Made by a program: the position numbers and the translations under genes
NCBI RefSeq assembly: GCF_024498355.1
Contig: NZ_CP101833.1
Span: forward strand, 2,585,001 to 2,649,000
Length of the DNA: 64,000 bases
Direction of reading: 5' to 3'
From: Bacillus pumilus
Lineage (GTDB): Bacteria; Bacillota; Bacilli; Bacillales; Bacillaceae
Notes under the pieces: model-generated
What the model was told of the DNA's origin: nothing
What the model saw: only the letters and a program-made list of their open reading frames with translations
Databases searched by the model: none
Shown: one piece after another, positions 40,251 to 52,111 of the stretch
Position numbering within the stretch: the stretch's first letter is position 1
Layout: each line of letters begins with the position of its first letter

Positions 40251-40277
40251 AAAGCCGTTATCCGAACGGCTTTTTTT
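40251..40277 (+). terminator. opuD terminator
   Basis: AAAGCCGTT-ATCCG-AACGGCTTT with a T-run ending at 40277. The presumed start of the decayed gene follows on the very next base. Confidence 0.9.
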
Positions 40278-40695
40278 ATGACGTTACCTACGTTCAAGTA
40301 CAACCCAGACCCAATTTCATTAAACGTGATCAAAAAAGAGCATACGACATGTCCTGTTTGTGAGAAAGAAAGAGATTTATGTGTATCATGGTCCATTTTA
40401 TTCCGTTGAAGATGTAGAAGAACTCATCTTCAGAACGCCAGGTTATTGCGGATGGCAGCAGGAATATTGATTAAGCCATTGCGGAGATTTTTGCGCGATT
40501 GTCCAATAAGTCGAGTGGAAAGAGATTGAACATTTAGAGGAAGGGCTCTCAGAGGATATCGAAGACATTTGTAGTGGTGGAGGATTAACGAAAGAGAACC
40601 TTAAGCAATGGCTCGTCAACGGAGGAGACTTACAAGGCTATCTCTTTCAATGTGTTCACTGCAACAAGCATCGTTTATATATTGACGCAAGTTAA
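40278..40695 (+). pseudogene. Decayed CbrC/UPF0167 family gene
   Basis: Reading from ATG 40278 gives MTLPTFKYNPDPISLN and CPVCEKERD, then an extra T near 40376 shifts the frame. From 40378 the frame reads YVYHGPFYSVEDVEELIF ... FQCVHCNKHRLYIDAS, interrupted by TGA at 40468 and TAA at 40507. RTPGYCGWQQEY, HCGDFCAIVQ and GYLFQCVHC are CbrC (E. coli YieJ, colicin E2 tolerance) motifs. The family's usual CPWCIADGSAA segment, expected after VEDVE, is missing, pointing to an additional internal deletion. It has no room for promoter or ribosome-binding site. Confidence 0.85.
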
Positions 40696-40705
40696 TCAAA
40701 GAGAA

Positions 40706-40730
40706 AAAGGACCCTTCACACAGGTCCTTT
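40706..40730. terminator. Bidirectional terminator between the pseudogene and yteV
   Basis: AAAGGACC-loop-GGTCCTTT with T-runs on both strands. Confidence 0.8.
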
Positions 40731-40741
40731 TTTGATGCCGT

Positions 40742-40924
40742 CTATTTTTTATATAAAATGAGCGCAGAAAAACAATAGAGCTGTTCTCCTCCTTGCTCAC
40801 AGATCACTGCTACATTGTACTTGATGTCAATGATTTGGTCGTCATCCATTCCTTTTAAAAATAAATTGATTTCGCTCTGTAAATCCTTTTCGTGTTCTTC
40901 ATCAAATACAGCTACCTTTAGCAC
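40742..40924 (-). CDS. yteV: YteV, Cse60-family sporulation-related small protein
   Basis: 60 residues. Cse60/YteV family: starts MLKVAVFDEEHEKDLQSEIN and ends FSALILYKK. Cse60 itself is sigma-E dependent in B. subtilis; the role here is unknown. GTG at 40924 chosen because AAGGGAG then has normal spacing and the N-terminus matches the family; the frame runs 14 codons further. Confidence 0.8.
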   Translation of the reverse strand: MLKVAVFDEEHEKDLQSEINLFLKGMDDDQIIDIKYNVAVICEQGGEQLYCFSALILYKK

Positions 40925-41024
40925 ATATGCCACTCTCCCTTCTCTCGCTACTCTATCTTTATGCACATAGAGACGGGCATATGAACAAAAAAGCCTTCCA
41001 TCTCATCGATGAAAGGACTCCTTT

Positions 41025-41336
41025 TTACAGCTTCGGTTTTGTTTCTCCTGTCCATGCAAGCATCCCGCCAACCACATTGGTCGCTTGGTAGCCTTGGTCT
41101 TCTAGGAAATAGCAGACATTTTCACTACGTTTACCAGAACGACAAATAATATAATATTCCTGCGTTTTATCGAACGCATCCAGCTTTTCAGGGATATCTC
41201 CCATTCGAATATGGACTGCTTCTGGGATCATGCCTTCTGCTACCTCTTCATCCTCACGTACGTCAACTAGCTGAATGGCTTCTTCTTGCTCTAGTTTTTG
41301 TTTTAATTCTTCTATTGAGATTTCTTTTACGGACAC
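41025..41336 (-). CDS. ytwF: Rhodanese-domain protein YtwF
   Basis: 103 residues, a single rhodanese domain with active-site loop IICRSGKRS (Cys near 66), suited to carrying sulfane sulfur. Partner unknown. GTG at 41336 has AAGGAG/GGAGAGG at normal spacing, whereas the GTG three codons earlier is too close. An imperfect hairpin with TTTTTT (about 40990-41017, minus strand) follows. Confidence 0.88.
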   Translation of the reverse strand: MSVKEISIEELKQKLEQEEAIQLVDVREDEEVAEGMIPEAVHIRMGDIPEKLDAFDKTQEYYIICRSGKRSENVCYFLEDQGYQATNVVGGMLAWTGETKPKL

Positions 41337-41390
41337 GACTCTCACCTCTCCTTTTGTTCACGGTGACACCATTATAGCAAATCATTCACA

Positions 41391-42074
41391 TCACTGCGTA
41401 TTCACCCGCTTCGATTGAAGGAAAGATGGCAATCGTTTCTGCACATCTACTGCCTGCTGCTCACTTTCAAACTCTATCTTTTTAAATACTTGATAGGCTA
41501 GCCACATGTTGCCATACGCAAGAATGCTCACACTAAAAAACGGCACGATCCCCGGCAAATAAGCAAATAGGACAAATAGGATAGCCGAGAAAACAAGCAT
41601 AGAGAGCGTATATTGCAAATAGGAGAGACCAAGCAGAAGGGAGAATTTCAGATAGAGACGCTTTTTCCAATCATAATGAGCAAGCAGCGGAAAAATATAA
41701 AACAAGCTGACAATAAACAGAAAACCAAAGATATAAATGGCAAAGCGAAGCACATGTAAAAACCAGCTCGTTGGATAAATATAAGCAAGGTCTACATAAA
41801 TAATCGTTCCAATCATGAGCAGCACCACGCCAATCAGATTAGAGCGTACAAACTCCTCGCGGTATACCTTCCAAAAGGTGCGGAAGACTTTGACTTGCTC
41901 GTGCCCTTGTATCCACTTTCTCATTACGGAAAATAACGCAGTTGTCGCAGGCATGAAGCCAAAGACCCCAAGCCCCAGTAATGTGAACAAAAGCCATAGC
42001 AAATTGGTATAGGCAAGCCGCATCACCCACTCACACATCAGCAGCATCCTGCTCATTGATCCATCATGATCCAT
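41391..42074 (-). CDS. yteU: YteU, DUF624 membrane protein
   Basis: 227 residues, about five membrane segments. DUF624 (YesL-like) family, regularly found in carbohydrate ABC-transporter loci; function unknown. Strong GGAGGG 7 nt before the ATG. It lies 24 bp after yteT and is probably the last gene of the yteP-R-S-T-U operon. Confidence 0.88.
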   Translation of the reverse strand: MDHDGSMSRMLLMCEWVMRLAYTNLLWLLFTLLGLGVFGFMPATTALFSVMRKWIQGHEQVKVFRTFWKVYREEFVRSNLIGVVLLMIGTIIYVDLAYIYPTSWFLHVLRFAIYIFGFLFIVSLFYIFPLLAHYDWKKRLYLKFSLLLGLSYLQYTLSMLVFSAILFVLFAYLPGIVPFFSVSILAYGNMWLAYQVFKKIEFESEQQAVDVQKRLPSFLQSKRVNTQ

Positions 42075-42098
42075 CTCTTTTCCCTCCTCTCTTTCTCG

Positions 42099-43388
42099 TT
42101 ATACCGTCTCTTTTTGAAACAATTCTTCTATTCCGATTGGACGTTTTTCTGCGACAGAGCGCCACATGCCTTCTCCAAGTGCAATCGAATAAGCACCAGC
42201 CTCTGCCCCTGCCGAAATGTCATAGTGAATCAACGGATCTTTTCCTAAAAATAAATCTGCTAGCAGCAGCGGATCTCCGCCGCCATGTCCGCCTGGCTGT
42301 TTCACGACTTCTATCGTTTCTTTTCCGCCAAACATCGGGTAGTAAGAAATCGTTTGTTCCGGGAATTGAAAAGGAATTCTTGCTGGTACATGAAACTCAT
42401 TTGTTTCAATGCGTCCCTTCGTCCCATTTATCGCAAGCCGGTACCCTTCATATGGAGCTGAAAATTGAATCGAATAGCTGAGCAGAGCACCTTGGTCATA
42501 AGCCACTGACGCCACATACGTATCCTCAATATCAATTTCCTTATCAAAAATACAGGCATCTGGGCGGTAATTTGAGTACTGCTGTGACTGTTCCTGACCT
42601 GATTCAATATGATCATCCTCCACCTTTGAGCGCTGTACCCGCGGATTCCACCTTGCTTCATAATGACATGTATCTTTCACATGACATGTTCCGCAATATC
42701 TGTTTTCCTCATCCTGTAAGGGATTCCAAGGGCTTTCATTTCCATAATAATTCAGCGCCCCATAGGCAAATACTTGTTTCGGCTTTTGATCTATCCACCA
42801 GTTGACCAAATCAAAATGATGGGTCGACTTATGAATAGACAGGCCTCCAGAGAATTGACGTGTGCGATTCCACCTTTTGAAATAACTGGCTCCATGATAC
42901 GTATCAATGAGCCAGCTCAGTTCAACAGAGGTGACCCTTCCGATCTTCCCGTCTAAAATGAGCTCTTTCACCTTCCGATGAAATGGATTGTAGCGATAAT
43001 TAAAGGTGACCGTCACCTTCCCTTTGCTCTCTGCCTCTTTATCCATCACTTTTTTCGCGTCTTTTGCTGTTGTCACCATTGGCTTTTCAGTGATGACATC
43101 AAGATCATGGTCAAGCGCCTGCATGATATACGTGACATGCGTATCATCCCGTCCTGCCACAATGACGATGTCTGGCTTTACTTCCTTCACCATCTGATCA
43201 AATGCATCCTCATGAAAAAATGAGACCCCTCTCAGTGATGGAAACCGCTCCTGACAGAGTATATACCGCTGATCATCTATATCTAGGAGCCCTGTGATTC
43301 TGTAATGCTCATTGAAATCCTCTATGAGCGGTTTGATAAACATATTGAACGCGCGATGACTGAGCCCGCAAATCACGACCCGTTTCAC
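42099..43388 (-). CDS. yteT: YteT, Gfo/Idh/MocA-family oxidoreductase
   Basis: 429 residues. N-terminal NAD-binding domain (RVVICGLSHRAFNMF, 3-17) and the EKP motif ITEKPMV near 98-104, then the MocA alpha/beta domain. A cysteine cluster (CGTCHVKDTC near 236-245) suggests a bound metal. Probably acts on an unsaturated galacturonate or rhamnose derivative released by YteR; substrate unproven. GTG 43388 chosen over one three codons upstream on spacing. Confidence 0.88.
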   Translation of the reverse strand: MKRVVICGLSHRAFNMFIKPLIEDFNEHYRITGLLDIDDQRYILCQERFPSLRGVSFFHEDAFDQMVKEVKPDIVIVAGRDDTHVTYIMQALDHDLDVITEKPMVTTAKDAKKVMDKEAESKGKVTVTFNYRYNPFHRKVKELILDGKIGRVTSVELSWLIDTYHGASYFKRWNRTRQFSGGLSIHKSTHHFDLVNWWIDQKPKQVFAYGALNYYGNESPWNPLQDEENRYCGTCHVKDTCHYEARWNPRVQRSKVEDDHIESGQEQSQQYSNYRPDACIFDKEIDIEDTYVASVAYDQGALLSYSIQFSAPYEGYRLAINGTKGRIETNEFHVPARIPFQFPEQTISYYPMFGGKETIEVVKQPGGHGGGDPLLLADLFLGKDPLIHYDISAGAEAGAYSIALGEGMWRSVAEKRPIGIEELFQKETV

Positions 43389-43405
43389 ATTCCCCACCCC
43401 TTTTT

Positions 43406-46022
<2,617 letters not shown>

Positions 46023-46081
46023 TGATAAAGCCTCCCCTCATGCTGATGCATGTGTTCACTGTATCTTAAGGATGAAAAATC

Positions 46082-46107
46082 CGTCTACAATCATATCAAC
46101 AGATCAT
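46082..46107. promoter_or_regulatory. Motif shared by the yteP and ytcP upstream regions, yteP copy
   Basis: CGTCTACAATCAT followed 4 bp later by ACAGATCAT. The ytcP upstream region has CGTCTATAATCAT and ACAGATCAT (51208-51242). Candidate binding site for the locus regulator YtdP. Confidence 0.5.
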
Positions 46108-46150
46108 ATTTTCTTAGGTGTAGCTACTCAAAACGTTACATAAAACATGA

Positions 46151-46178
46151 GAAAATGATCCTAATCTCAGAAAATGAT
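46151..46178. repeat. Direct repeats in the yteP-ytdP intergenic region
   Basis: GAAAATGAT occurs at 46151 and 46170, 19 bp apart and on the same face of the helix within two turns, just before a possible ytdP -35 (TTGACA). AraC-type regulators typically bind such tandem sites. Confidence 0.35.
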
Positions 46179-46253
46179 TATTGACAAACCTACCAGATTT
46201 TTGGATTAATAAATTAAGGGGAAAAGATTGTTTCGTTTGAAATGGGGGGTTTT

Positions 46254-48554
46254 ATGAAAAGAAGGCAGTATAAATTTTATTACAAGCTTGTGACGTTTTT
46301 TTTCATGCTTAGTACGATTCCTGTTATCATTGTCGGTATTTTTTCTTATCAGCATTCGCAAAAAACAGCGCTTGAAAATATCTCAAATGAAAAGCTGGAC
46401 AGCGTCAAACAAACGCAGTCCAATATTGAGCATATTTTAAAGACAGTTGATCATTCTCTCACTCACTATGTCAGTTCGCCGCCTCTCCTTCAAACACTGA
46501 CAGAACCTTTAAACCCAGACCAATTCCAGCTTTATAATCAAGTACAGCAGGAACTGAACTACCTGCAAACCTTTGACACCGATCTCTCCAATATTACACT
46601 CGTCAGTAAAATAGAGGATTGGTACATGAACAATTCCGGGCTTTATCATGTCACAAGCGGAGACCAAGAAAAAGCGTTAGCCTCTTACCTCAATATTCCG
46701 AGTCACTCCAGCTGGGCACTTGAAGAGAATAATCCCCTTGTTGCAACAAAAGAAGGAAAAGCGTCCTTTTGCAAGTACAATGTGAACTTAATCAAACAGC
46801 TTCCCATGAACAGTGTCCAAAAAAAGGGGGTCGCCGTCGCCAGCATTCCGAGCTGCGTGATTGCTGACAACATGCCTGATTTCTCTCAATCTGATAGTAT
46901 GTTTGTCATTGACACAAACGGAAAAGTGCTGCTACATAATCGCAAAGAACAAATCGGTGAATCCTTGAAAAATCAAGATTTCGTCAAGCATGTGCTGTCC
47001 CTTGAAAATCGATCAGGACAATTTGACATGCAGATTGATGAACTGAACTATCAAATGACGTTTCAAAAATCAGATTATAACGAATGGACGTACCTATCCT
47101 TTGTCTCCATTCCAGAACTCAAGCAGCAAACGAAATCGATTGGGTGGATCACCTTTATTATTTGCTTTATTTTGTTAGCGCTTTCATTGATGTTTTCATG
47201 GTTTGGTTCCAGACATTTTTATCAACCAATCCGCTTATTATACGAGTCATTTGCACGCAATGAATCATTTTTGCATAAGCAGCCATTCCAAAATGAATTC
47301 GAGTTGATTGAGTCGAGTATTAAACAAATGAAAGATCAAAACAATGATTTAGAGGAACGCATTGAGCAGCAAGTGACACACTTACAGCAATACTTTATGG
47401 TGCGGCTGCTCCTTGGAAAGCTGACGGAAGAAGAGATTAACAACCGATTCCAAAGTTTAGACTTCCCTCGTGACTGGTCTCATTTATCCATGCTTGTAAC
47501 CCAAATCGATACGCTGAAAGGAACACCGTATGAAAAAAAGGATGCTGACTTGCTCTTATTTGCTATCAATGGACTGATCGAGCAGATTATTCCACAAGAT
47601 GAGCACCTTCAGCCAACCGTTGTCAATCAGCATCAAACAACGATTATCCTAAATCAATCAAAGTCAGAGGAGGAATTTACTGAATATTTAAATCAATTAG
47701 CTGAAATCATTCAGCAGCGTATTGAGGAAGAGCTTGGTTTGTCGATCAGCATCGGTATCAGCCGTCCATTTAAAGAGCTCACCATGGCCAAACATGCTTA
47801 TATTGAAGGGAAAGAAGCCTTAAAATATAGACTCAAAGCAGAGAAAAAGTCCATTATCTTATATGAGCATATCCAGCAAGGAAAGACATTTAAAACGCAT
47901 TTCCCAAAGCAGCTGCAGCATGATTTATTTGATGCGGTTAAGGCTGGCGATCAAGGCAAGGCGGATCACTATTTACATGTGCTCCTGCAATCCATTTTCT
48001 CTAAAAATGCTGGACCGCACGAATACCATATCGCCCTTGCCCGTTTTTTAAACAACTTGATTGAGCTGATGCATTTGTTGGGCATTGAATTATTTGAAGT
48101 CGAAGATAACAAAATGCTCTATGATACGATCTTTGAGTTTAAAACCTTTGAAGATACAGAGGCATGGCTGAAACATGAGATCATTCGGCCGATTATTGAC
48201 CAGCTTGGTGCACGTGAGGACTCACAATACAAAAATATCTCAGAAAAAATCATTCATATCATTCATCAAGAATTTGACTCAGATCTCACATTGGATGAAA
48301 TCGCCACACGCCTGCATTACAACCCAAATTATTTAAGCAGTATTTTCAGAAAGGAAATGGATATCTCCTTTAGTGAATATCTCTCGTCGTACAGACATCA
48401 TGTCGCCAAAAACTGGCTTGTGGAAACCGATATGTCCGTCAAAGAAATTTCCGAAAAGCTAAAATATAAAAACCCGCAAAATTTCATCCGTTCCTTTAAA
48501 AAGCTAGAAGGTACAACTCCTGGGAAATACCGTGACCAGAAAAAAGGAACATAA
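46254..48554 (+). CDS. ytdP: YtdP, membrane-bound AraC-family regulator
   Basis: 766 residues. Transmembrane helix near 11-32, extracytoplasmic Cache-like domain (about 35-300), second helix near 303-323, HAMP-like/coiled segment, and a C-terminal AraC domain (about 660-760; LTLDEIATRLHYNPNYLSS, SVKEISEKLKYKNPQNF). YesS-type regulator that probably senses pectin oligosaccharides outside the cell and activates the flanking transporter genes. ATG 46254 is preferred, behind TGGGGGG; four upstream codons dropped. Confidence 0.9.
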   Translation: MKRRQYKFYYKLVTFFFMLSTIPVIIVGIFSYQHSQKTALENISNEKLDSVKQTQSNIEHILKTVDHSLTHYVSSPPLLQTLTEPLNPDQFQLYNQVQQELNYLQTFDTDLSNITLVSKIEDWYMNNSGLYHVTSGDQEKALASYLNIPSHSSWALEENNPLVATKEGKASFCKYNVNLIKQLPMNSVQKKGVAVASIPSCVIADNMPDFSQSDSMFVIDTNGKVLLHNRKEQIGESLKNQDFVKHVLSLENRSGQFDMQIDELNYQMTFQKSDYNEWTYLSFVSIPELKQQTKSIGWITFIICFILLALSLMFSWFGSRHFYQPIRLLYESFARNESFLHKQPFQNEFELIESSIKQMKDQNNDLEERIEQQVTHLQQYFMVRLLLGKLTEEEINNRFQSLDFPRDWSHLSMLVTQIDTLKGTPYEKKDADLLLFAINGLIEQIIPQDEHLQPTVVNQHQTTIILNQSKSEEEFTEYLNQLAEIIQQRIEEELGLSISIGISRPFKELTMAKHAYIEGKEALKYRLKAEKKSIILYEHIQQGKTFKTHFPKQLQHDLFDAVKAGDQGKADHYLHVLLQSIFSKNAGPHEYHIALARFLNNLIELMHLLGIELFEVEDNKMLYDTIFEFKTFEDTEAWLKHEIIRPIIDQLGAREDSQYKNISEKIIHIIHQEFDSDLTLDEIATRLHYNPNYLSSIFRKEMDISFSEYLSSYRHHVAKNWLVETDMSVKEISEKLKYKNPQNFIRSFKKLEGTTPGKYRDQKKGT

Positions 48555-48672
48555 TGCAAAAAAGGGCCCACTCTCATAAGAGGGACTGACCCCATAAGAT
48601 GCTAGCGTCTTTCTGATTTAAATGAGAACAAACGGATTGGCCCTAATCCAGACAACTTCGACTTTTAATGAA

Positions 48673-48706
48673 AACACCCCCGCTTTTTCTGCTAAGCGGG
48701 GGTGTT
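48673..48706 (-). terminator. ytcPQ terminator
   Basis: AACACCCCCGCTT ... AAGCGGGGGTGTT stem with TTTTC on the minus strand. The 120 bp between it and ytdP hold no gene. Confidence 0.88.
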
Positions 48707-48710
48707 CTGT

Positions 48711-50204
48711 TTATGATTTTTTAAAGGAAGCTTCATATTCCTCAATGATTTTATTTCCACCATTTGATTTCCACTTCTCTACATCTTTCTTAAATTGTTC
48801 TTCGTTTATATCTCCAAGAATGAACTTGTAGGTCGCATCATCGATGATTTTCTTCAATTCGTTTCCTCGCTCTGATGCCGTCTCTGAATACAGGCTTTCA
48901 GCAGGGTTAGCGACGATGATGTTTTTGTTGTCTTCTTCCAGCTCTTCGTATTTTGTACGAACCGCATCCCCTTTATTTTTTAAGTAGCGTTTATCCATCC
49001 CTACAAGGCTGACAAGCGGCTGTACATCTGTCTGCCAGCTTTTCACTTGGCTTTCTTCTCGGATAAATGTATTTCCTTCTTCTTTCTTATAATGCTGACC
49101 ATCTATACCGTAAGTCATTAAACCATACACATCTTCTTCTGCAATGCGATCAAAGAAAGCCAAAATCCGCTTTAACTCCGTCTCAGATTTAACGCTTGTT
49201 TTAGGGAATGCGAAGATGCCATTATGACCACCTGATGCCCACACACGTTCTTTGCCGTCTGGGCCTTTGATTCGATTGAGAATATCCACTTCCATGTTTT
49301 TATCTGTCGCATCATCCCTCAGGTTCACTGCATCTACCATATTTCCAACATAGATGCCTGCTTTTCCTTGTGAGAATAATTCTTGCTGCTGTGTTTTACT
49401 TGTGACTGGGAAATCTTTGTTTATATAGCCATTGTCACGCAGCTTTTTCATGTATTTCATTGTATTCATATACTCATTTGTCATAAAGTCTGGCGTGAAT
49501 TTGCCGTTTTCTTCTTTCCAGTCTGTTGGCATTCCTTCATATGAACCAAGTGTTTTAAATGCCCCATAAATCAAATCATTTCGATCTGTAAAGCCAATCG
49601 TATCGGCTTTTCCATTTTGGTTCGGATCTTTTTCAGTAAATGCTTTGGCTACTTCATAAAGATCATCCAATGTTTTTGGTGTATCCAAATTTAAATTTTC
49701 AAGCCAATCCTTTCGAATGACAATCCCTTGTCTTGAAAGTGGTCTCTCTCTATAAATTCCATAAAGCTTACCGTCTATAGAGGCGTTTTTATTAATCAGT
49801 TCGTTCATCTTACTTAAATTTGGATAATCCTTTAAATACGGACCGATTTCCCAAAACATGCCTGATCTGAACGCATTAATAGCAGACGAATTCTTAATGT
49901 CTTGGATCGTGACAATTTGCGGGAGATTCCCTGCGGCAAGTGCTGAATTTAAACGGTCTTCTTTCACAGCATCAGGCACCCACGTCATATCAAGCTCTGT
50001 ATTTGTAAGCTTCTCAATCTCTTTTAATACTGAATCCTTCGGCGGCTGCTGATGATACAAAATGGCCATCCAAGTCAGCTTCACCTTTTTGTCTAAATCA
50101 ACCTTCTCATCTGATGAGCTTGCGCCTTTACTTGAGCACGCTGAAAGAATGCCACTTGCTGCAAACAGCAGGACAAACGCTATCAACCATAATTTCTTTC
50201 TCCC
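48711..50204 (-). CDS. ytcQ: Oligosaccharide-binding lipoprotein YtcQ
   Basis: 497 residues. Signal peptide with lipobox LSAC (Cys near 20); extracellular solute-binding protein family 1. It captures rhamnogalacturonan/galacturonan oligosaccharides for YtcP-YteP. ATG 50204 follows GGAGGG by 5 nt; the frame extends eight codons upstream. It follows ytcP by 28 bp. Confidence 0.92.
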   Translation of the reverse strand, partial: GRKKLWLIAFVLLFAASGILSACSSKGASSSDEKVDLDKKVKLTWMAILYHQQPPKDSVLKEIEKLTNTELDMTWVPDAVKEDRLNSALAAGNLPQIVTIQDIKNSSAINAFRSGMFWEIGPYLKDYPNLSKMNELINKNASIDGKLYGIYRERPLSRQGIVIRKDWLENLNLDTPKTLDDLYEVAKAFTEKDPNQNGKADTIGFTDRNDLIYGAFKTLGSYEGMPTDWKEENGKFTPDFMTNEYMNTMKYMKKLRDNGYINKDFPVTSKTQQQELFSQGKAGIYVGNMVDAVNLRDDATDKNMEVDILNRIKGPDGKERVWASGGHNGIFAFPKTSVKSETELKRILAFFDRIAEEDVYGLMTYGIDGQHYKKEEGNTFIREESQVKSWQTDVQPLVSLVGMDKRYLKNKGDAVRTKYEELEEDNKNIIVANPAESLYSETASERGNELKKIIDDATYKFILGDINEEQFKKDVEKWKSNGGNKIIEEYEASFKKS

Positions 50205-50232
50205 CATAAGATCCCTCCGTTGTTCCATCTTT

Positions 50233-51111
50233 TTAACCCTTTACAGAACCTAGTAATGCCCCTTTGTTGAAATGCTTTTGAATAAATGGATAGACAAGCA
50301 GAACCGGAATGGTCGCCACGACAATGACAGCCATTTTAATGGTTTGGTCTGGCGGTGGTGTGGATGAGCCCATATCCGACATATCTCCCTGCATTCCGCT
50401 CGATACAATGACAATCTGCCTCAGTAGTACTTGAATCGGCCATTTCACCGAATCATTTAAATACAGAATTGCGGTCATGTACGTATTCCAATACGTCACG
50501 GCATAAAAAAGTGAAATCGTCGCAATGGCTGGTAAAGAAAGAGGAAGCACAATTTTAAAGAAGATCCCTAAATCGTTACAGCCATCCATCTTAGCTGATT
50601 CTTCAAGGCTTGCAGGAATGTTTTGAAAGAAGTTTTTCAAAATGATCAAATTAAACGCATTGATGGCGACCGGTAGTATGAGTGACCAATAGGTATCAAG
50701 GAGCCCAAGTGTTTTCACCACAATAAACGTCGGGATCATCCCTCCGCTAAACAGCATCGTGAAGACAACGAGAAACATAAGTGTTCTCCGGCCTTTTAAC
50801 TCCTGGCGAGACAGCCCGTATGCCATGAGAGAGGACAAAAACATGCTGACAGCTGTTCCAACGAGCGTGACGAGAATGGACACAATGAGGCTGCGATACA
50901 CAATATCAGTAGAGAAGATATATCGGTATGCCTCAAGAGAAAACGTTGCCGGGAACAAGATAAACTTCTTCGTGATGACCTCTTCTACCGTAGCAAAAGA
51001 GGCGGCAATAACATGGATGAACGGGAGCACACATATTAATGCGAACATGAGTAGAAAAGAGTAATTAAATAAATTGAACAATCGGCCTTTAAGAGAACGG
51101 TCTATGTTCAT
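50233..51111 (-). CDS. ytcP: ABC transporter permease YtcP
   Basis: 292 residues, six membrane segments, CarB-like second permease with the EAA loop [11 protein letters not shown] near 187-197. It pairs with YteP, which is encoded on the other side of ytdP in a separate transcript. ATG 51111 behind AAAGGG chosen; a GTG precedes it by one codon. A perfect cre site and the shared motif lie upstream. Confidence 0.92.
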   Translation of the reverse strand: MNIDRSLKGRLFNLFNYSFLLMFALICVLPFIHVIAASFATVEEVITKKFILFPATFSLEAYRYIFSTDIVYRSLIVSILVTLVGTAVSMFLSSLMAYGLSRQELKGRRTLMFLVVFTMLFSGGMIPTFIVVKTLGLLDTYWSLILPVAINAFNLIILKNFFQNIPASLEESAKMDGCNDLGIFFKIVLPLSLPAIATISLFYAVTYWNTYMTAILYLNDSVKWPIQVLLRQIVIVSSGMQGDMSDMGSSTPPPDQTIKMAVIVVATIPVLLVYPFIQKHFNKGALLGSVKG

Positions 51112-51124
51112 CACGCCCTTTCTT

Positions 51125-51138
51125 TGTAAGCGTTATCA
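51125..51138. promoter_or_regulatory. CcpA (cre) site in the ytcPQ leader
   Basis: TGTAAGCGTTATCA matches TGWNANCGNTNWCA at every fixed position. It lies 14-27 bp before the ytcP ATG, so CcpA would probably act as a roadblock to elongation, giving glucose repression of pectin-oligosaccharide uptake. Confidence 0.8.
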
Positions 51139-51207
51139 TTTCGTCTGAAAATAAGCTGCTGCCTGTGACGATATCGTGATTAAAATGTAACAAACGGGGG
51201 GAGAAAG

Positions 51208-51242
51208 CGTCTATAATCATCTTGACAGACCAAACAGATCAT
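51208..51242. promoter_or_regulatory. Motif shared by the yteP and ytcP upstream regions, ytcP copy
   Basis: CGTCTATAATCAT and, 13 bp on, ACAGATCAT. Twelve of 13 and nine of nine bases match the yteP copy; the spacer is 9 bp longer. Confidence 0.5.
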
Positions 51243-51311
51243 TATGCCAGTCGTGCTTTTATGCTCTTGAAACAAAAGAATAAGATCATAAGCTAATGAC
51301 ATGATTATGCC

Positions 51312-52064
51312 CTATGCCTGATCATTTTCTTCAAGGATTTCCGTCGTATTGACATCTGGTCTGTAGCCTAACTCCTGCTTCGTTTTCTCAGTGGACCAAG
51401 GCTTTTCTTCGTTTTCTGATACGGCATAATATGTCCCAAAGGGAACTTCCGTTTCAATCGCTGCCTTTGTCATCCCAACAAGATCTTCATGTGAAAGCAG
51501 CGTTCTTTTCGTTCTTTTTTTCTTGTGTAATTCCTCCATTTCATCTGTCACAACGGTTCCAATCCGCAAATTGATGACAGACATCCCCGTTTGATCGTGG
51601 AATAAACGTCCTAGCTGTTCGGAGGCAAATTTTAAAATGCCATACACATTTTTTGTCGCAGGCACATCGTCAGTCGTAATGTTTCGCCTTAGTAAGGATT
51701 GACCATCCTTTTCATAACGATCGGTCACATGGTTACTGCTTGCAAAAATGACTTTTGGTATGCTTAACCGAGCCGCTGAACGAAACATATGATAGGTGCT
51801 CCGCCAAAAAACATCATTCATTTTTGTGAATTCCTCTGCATTCATCACGTCATGCGTCATGTCCATGTTCAGAAGATGAATGAGGACATCTGTATCTCGC
51901 GGAATCACCTGATATAATTCCTGTTCATTCGTTGCATCCGCTAAAATGACTTTCTCTACACAGCTTGTTTGATCAATGATGTTGATGTTGTACTCAGAAG
52001 AGAGCCCTTTTGTTAAAAGACGTCCGATCACACCGCATCCGCCAATGATGGTGATTTTTTTCAT
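51312..52064 (-). CDS. ytbQ: YtbQ, NAD-dependent sugar epimerase/dehydrogenase-like
   Basis: 250 residues. Extended SDR fold: ITIIGGCGVIGRLLTKGL near 4-21 and catalytic YGILK near 139-143. Similar to uronate dehydrogenases and nucleotide-sugar epimerases; given the locus, oxidation or epimerisation of a released uronate is plausible. The ATG at 52064 follows AAGGAGGAG; its start lies 47 bp after ytaP's stop. Confidence 0.87.
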   Translation of the reverse strand: MKKITIIGGCGVIGRLLTKGLSSEYNINIIDQTSCVEKVILADATNEQELYQVIPRDTDVLIHLLNMDMTHDVMNAEEFTKMNDVFWRSTYHMFRSAARLSIPKVIFASSNHVTDRYEKDGQSLLRRNITTDDVPATKNVYGILKFASEQLGRLFHDQTGMSVINLRIGTVVTDEMEELHKKKRTKRTLLSHEDLVGMTKAAIETEVPFGTYYAVSENEEKPWSTEKTKQELGYRPDVNTTEILEENDQA

Positions 52065-52111
52065 ATGTCTCCTCCTTCCTTTTGGCGTAGTATGTCCAAG
52101 CCTTTTATTGA

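Noticed and set aside
46128..46141. Possible cre upstream of yteP (TCAAAACGTTACAT)
   Set aside because: Four mismatches to the consensus, including the outer TG and CA positions.
46254..48554. ytdP as a two-component sensor kinase
   Set aside because: It has Cache and HAMP-like parts but no histidine kinase motifs; the C-terminus is an AraC DNA-binding domain.
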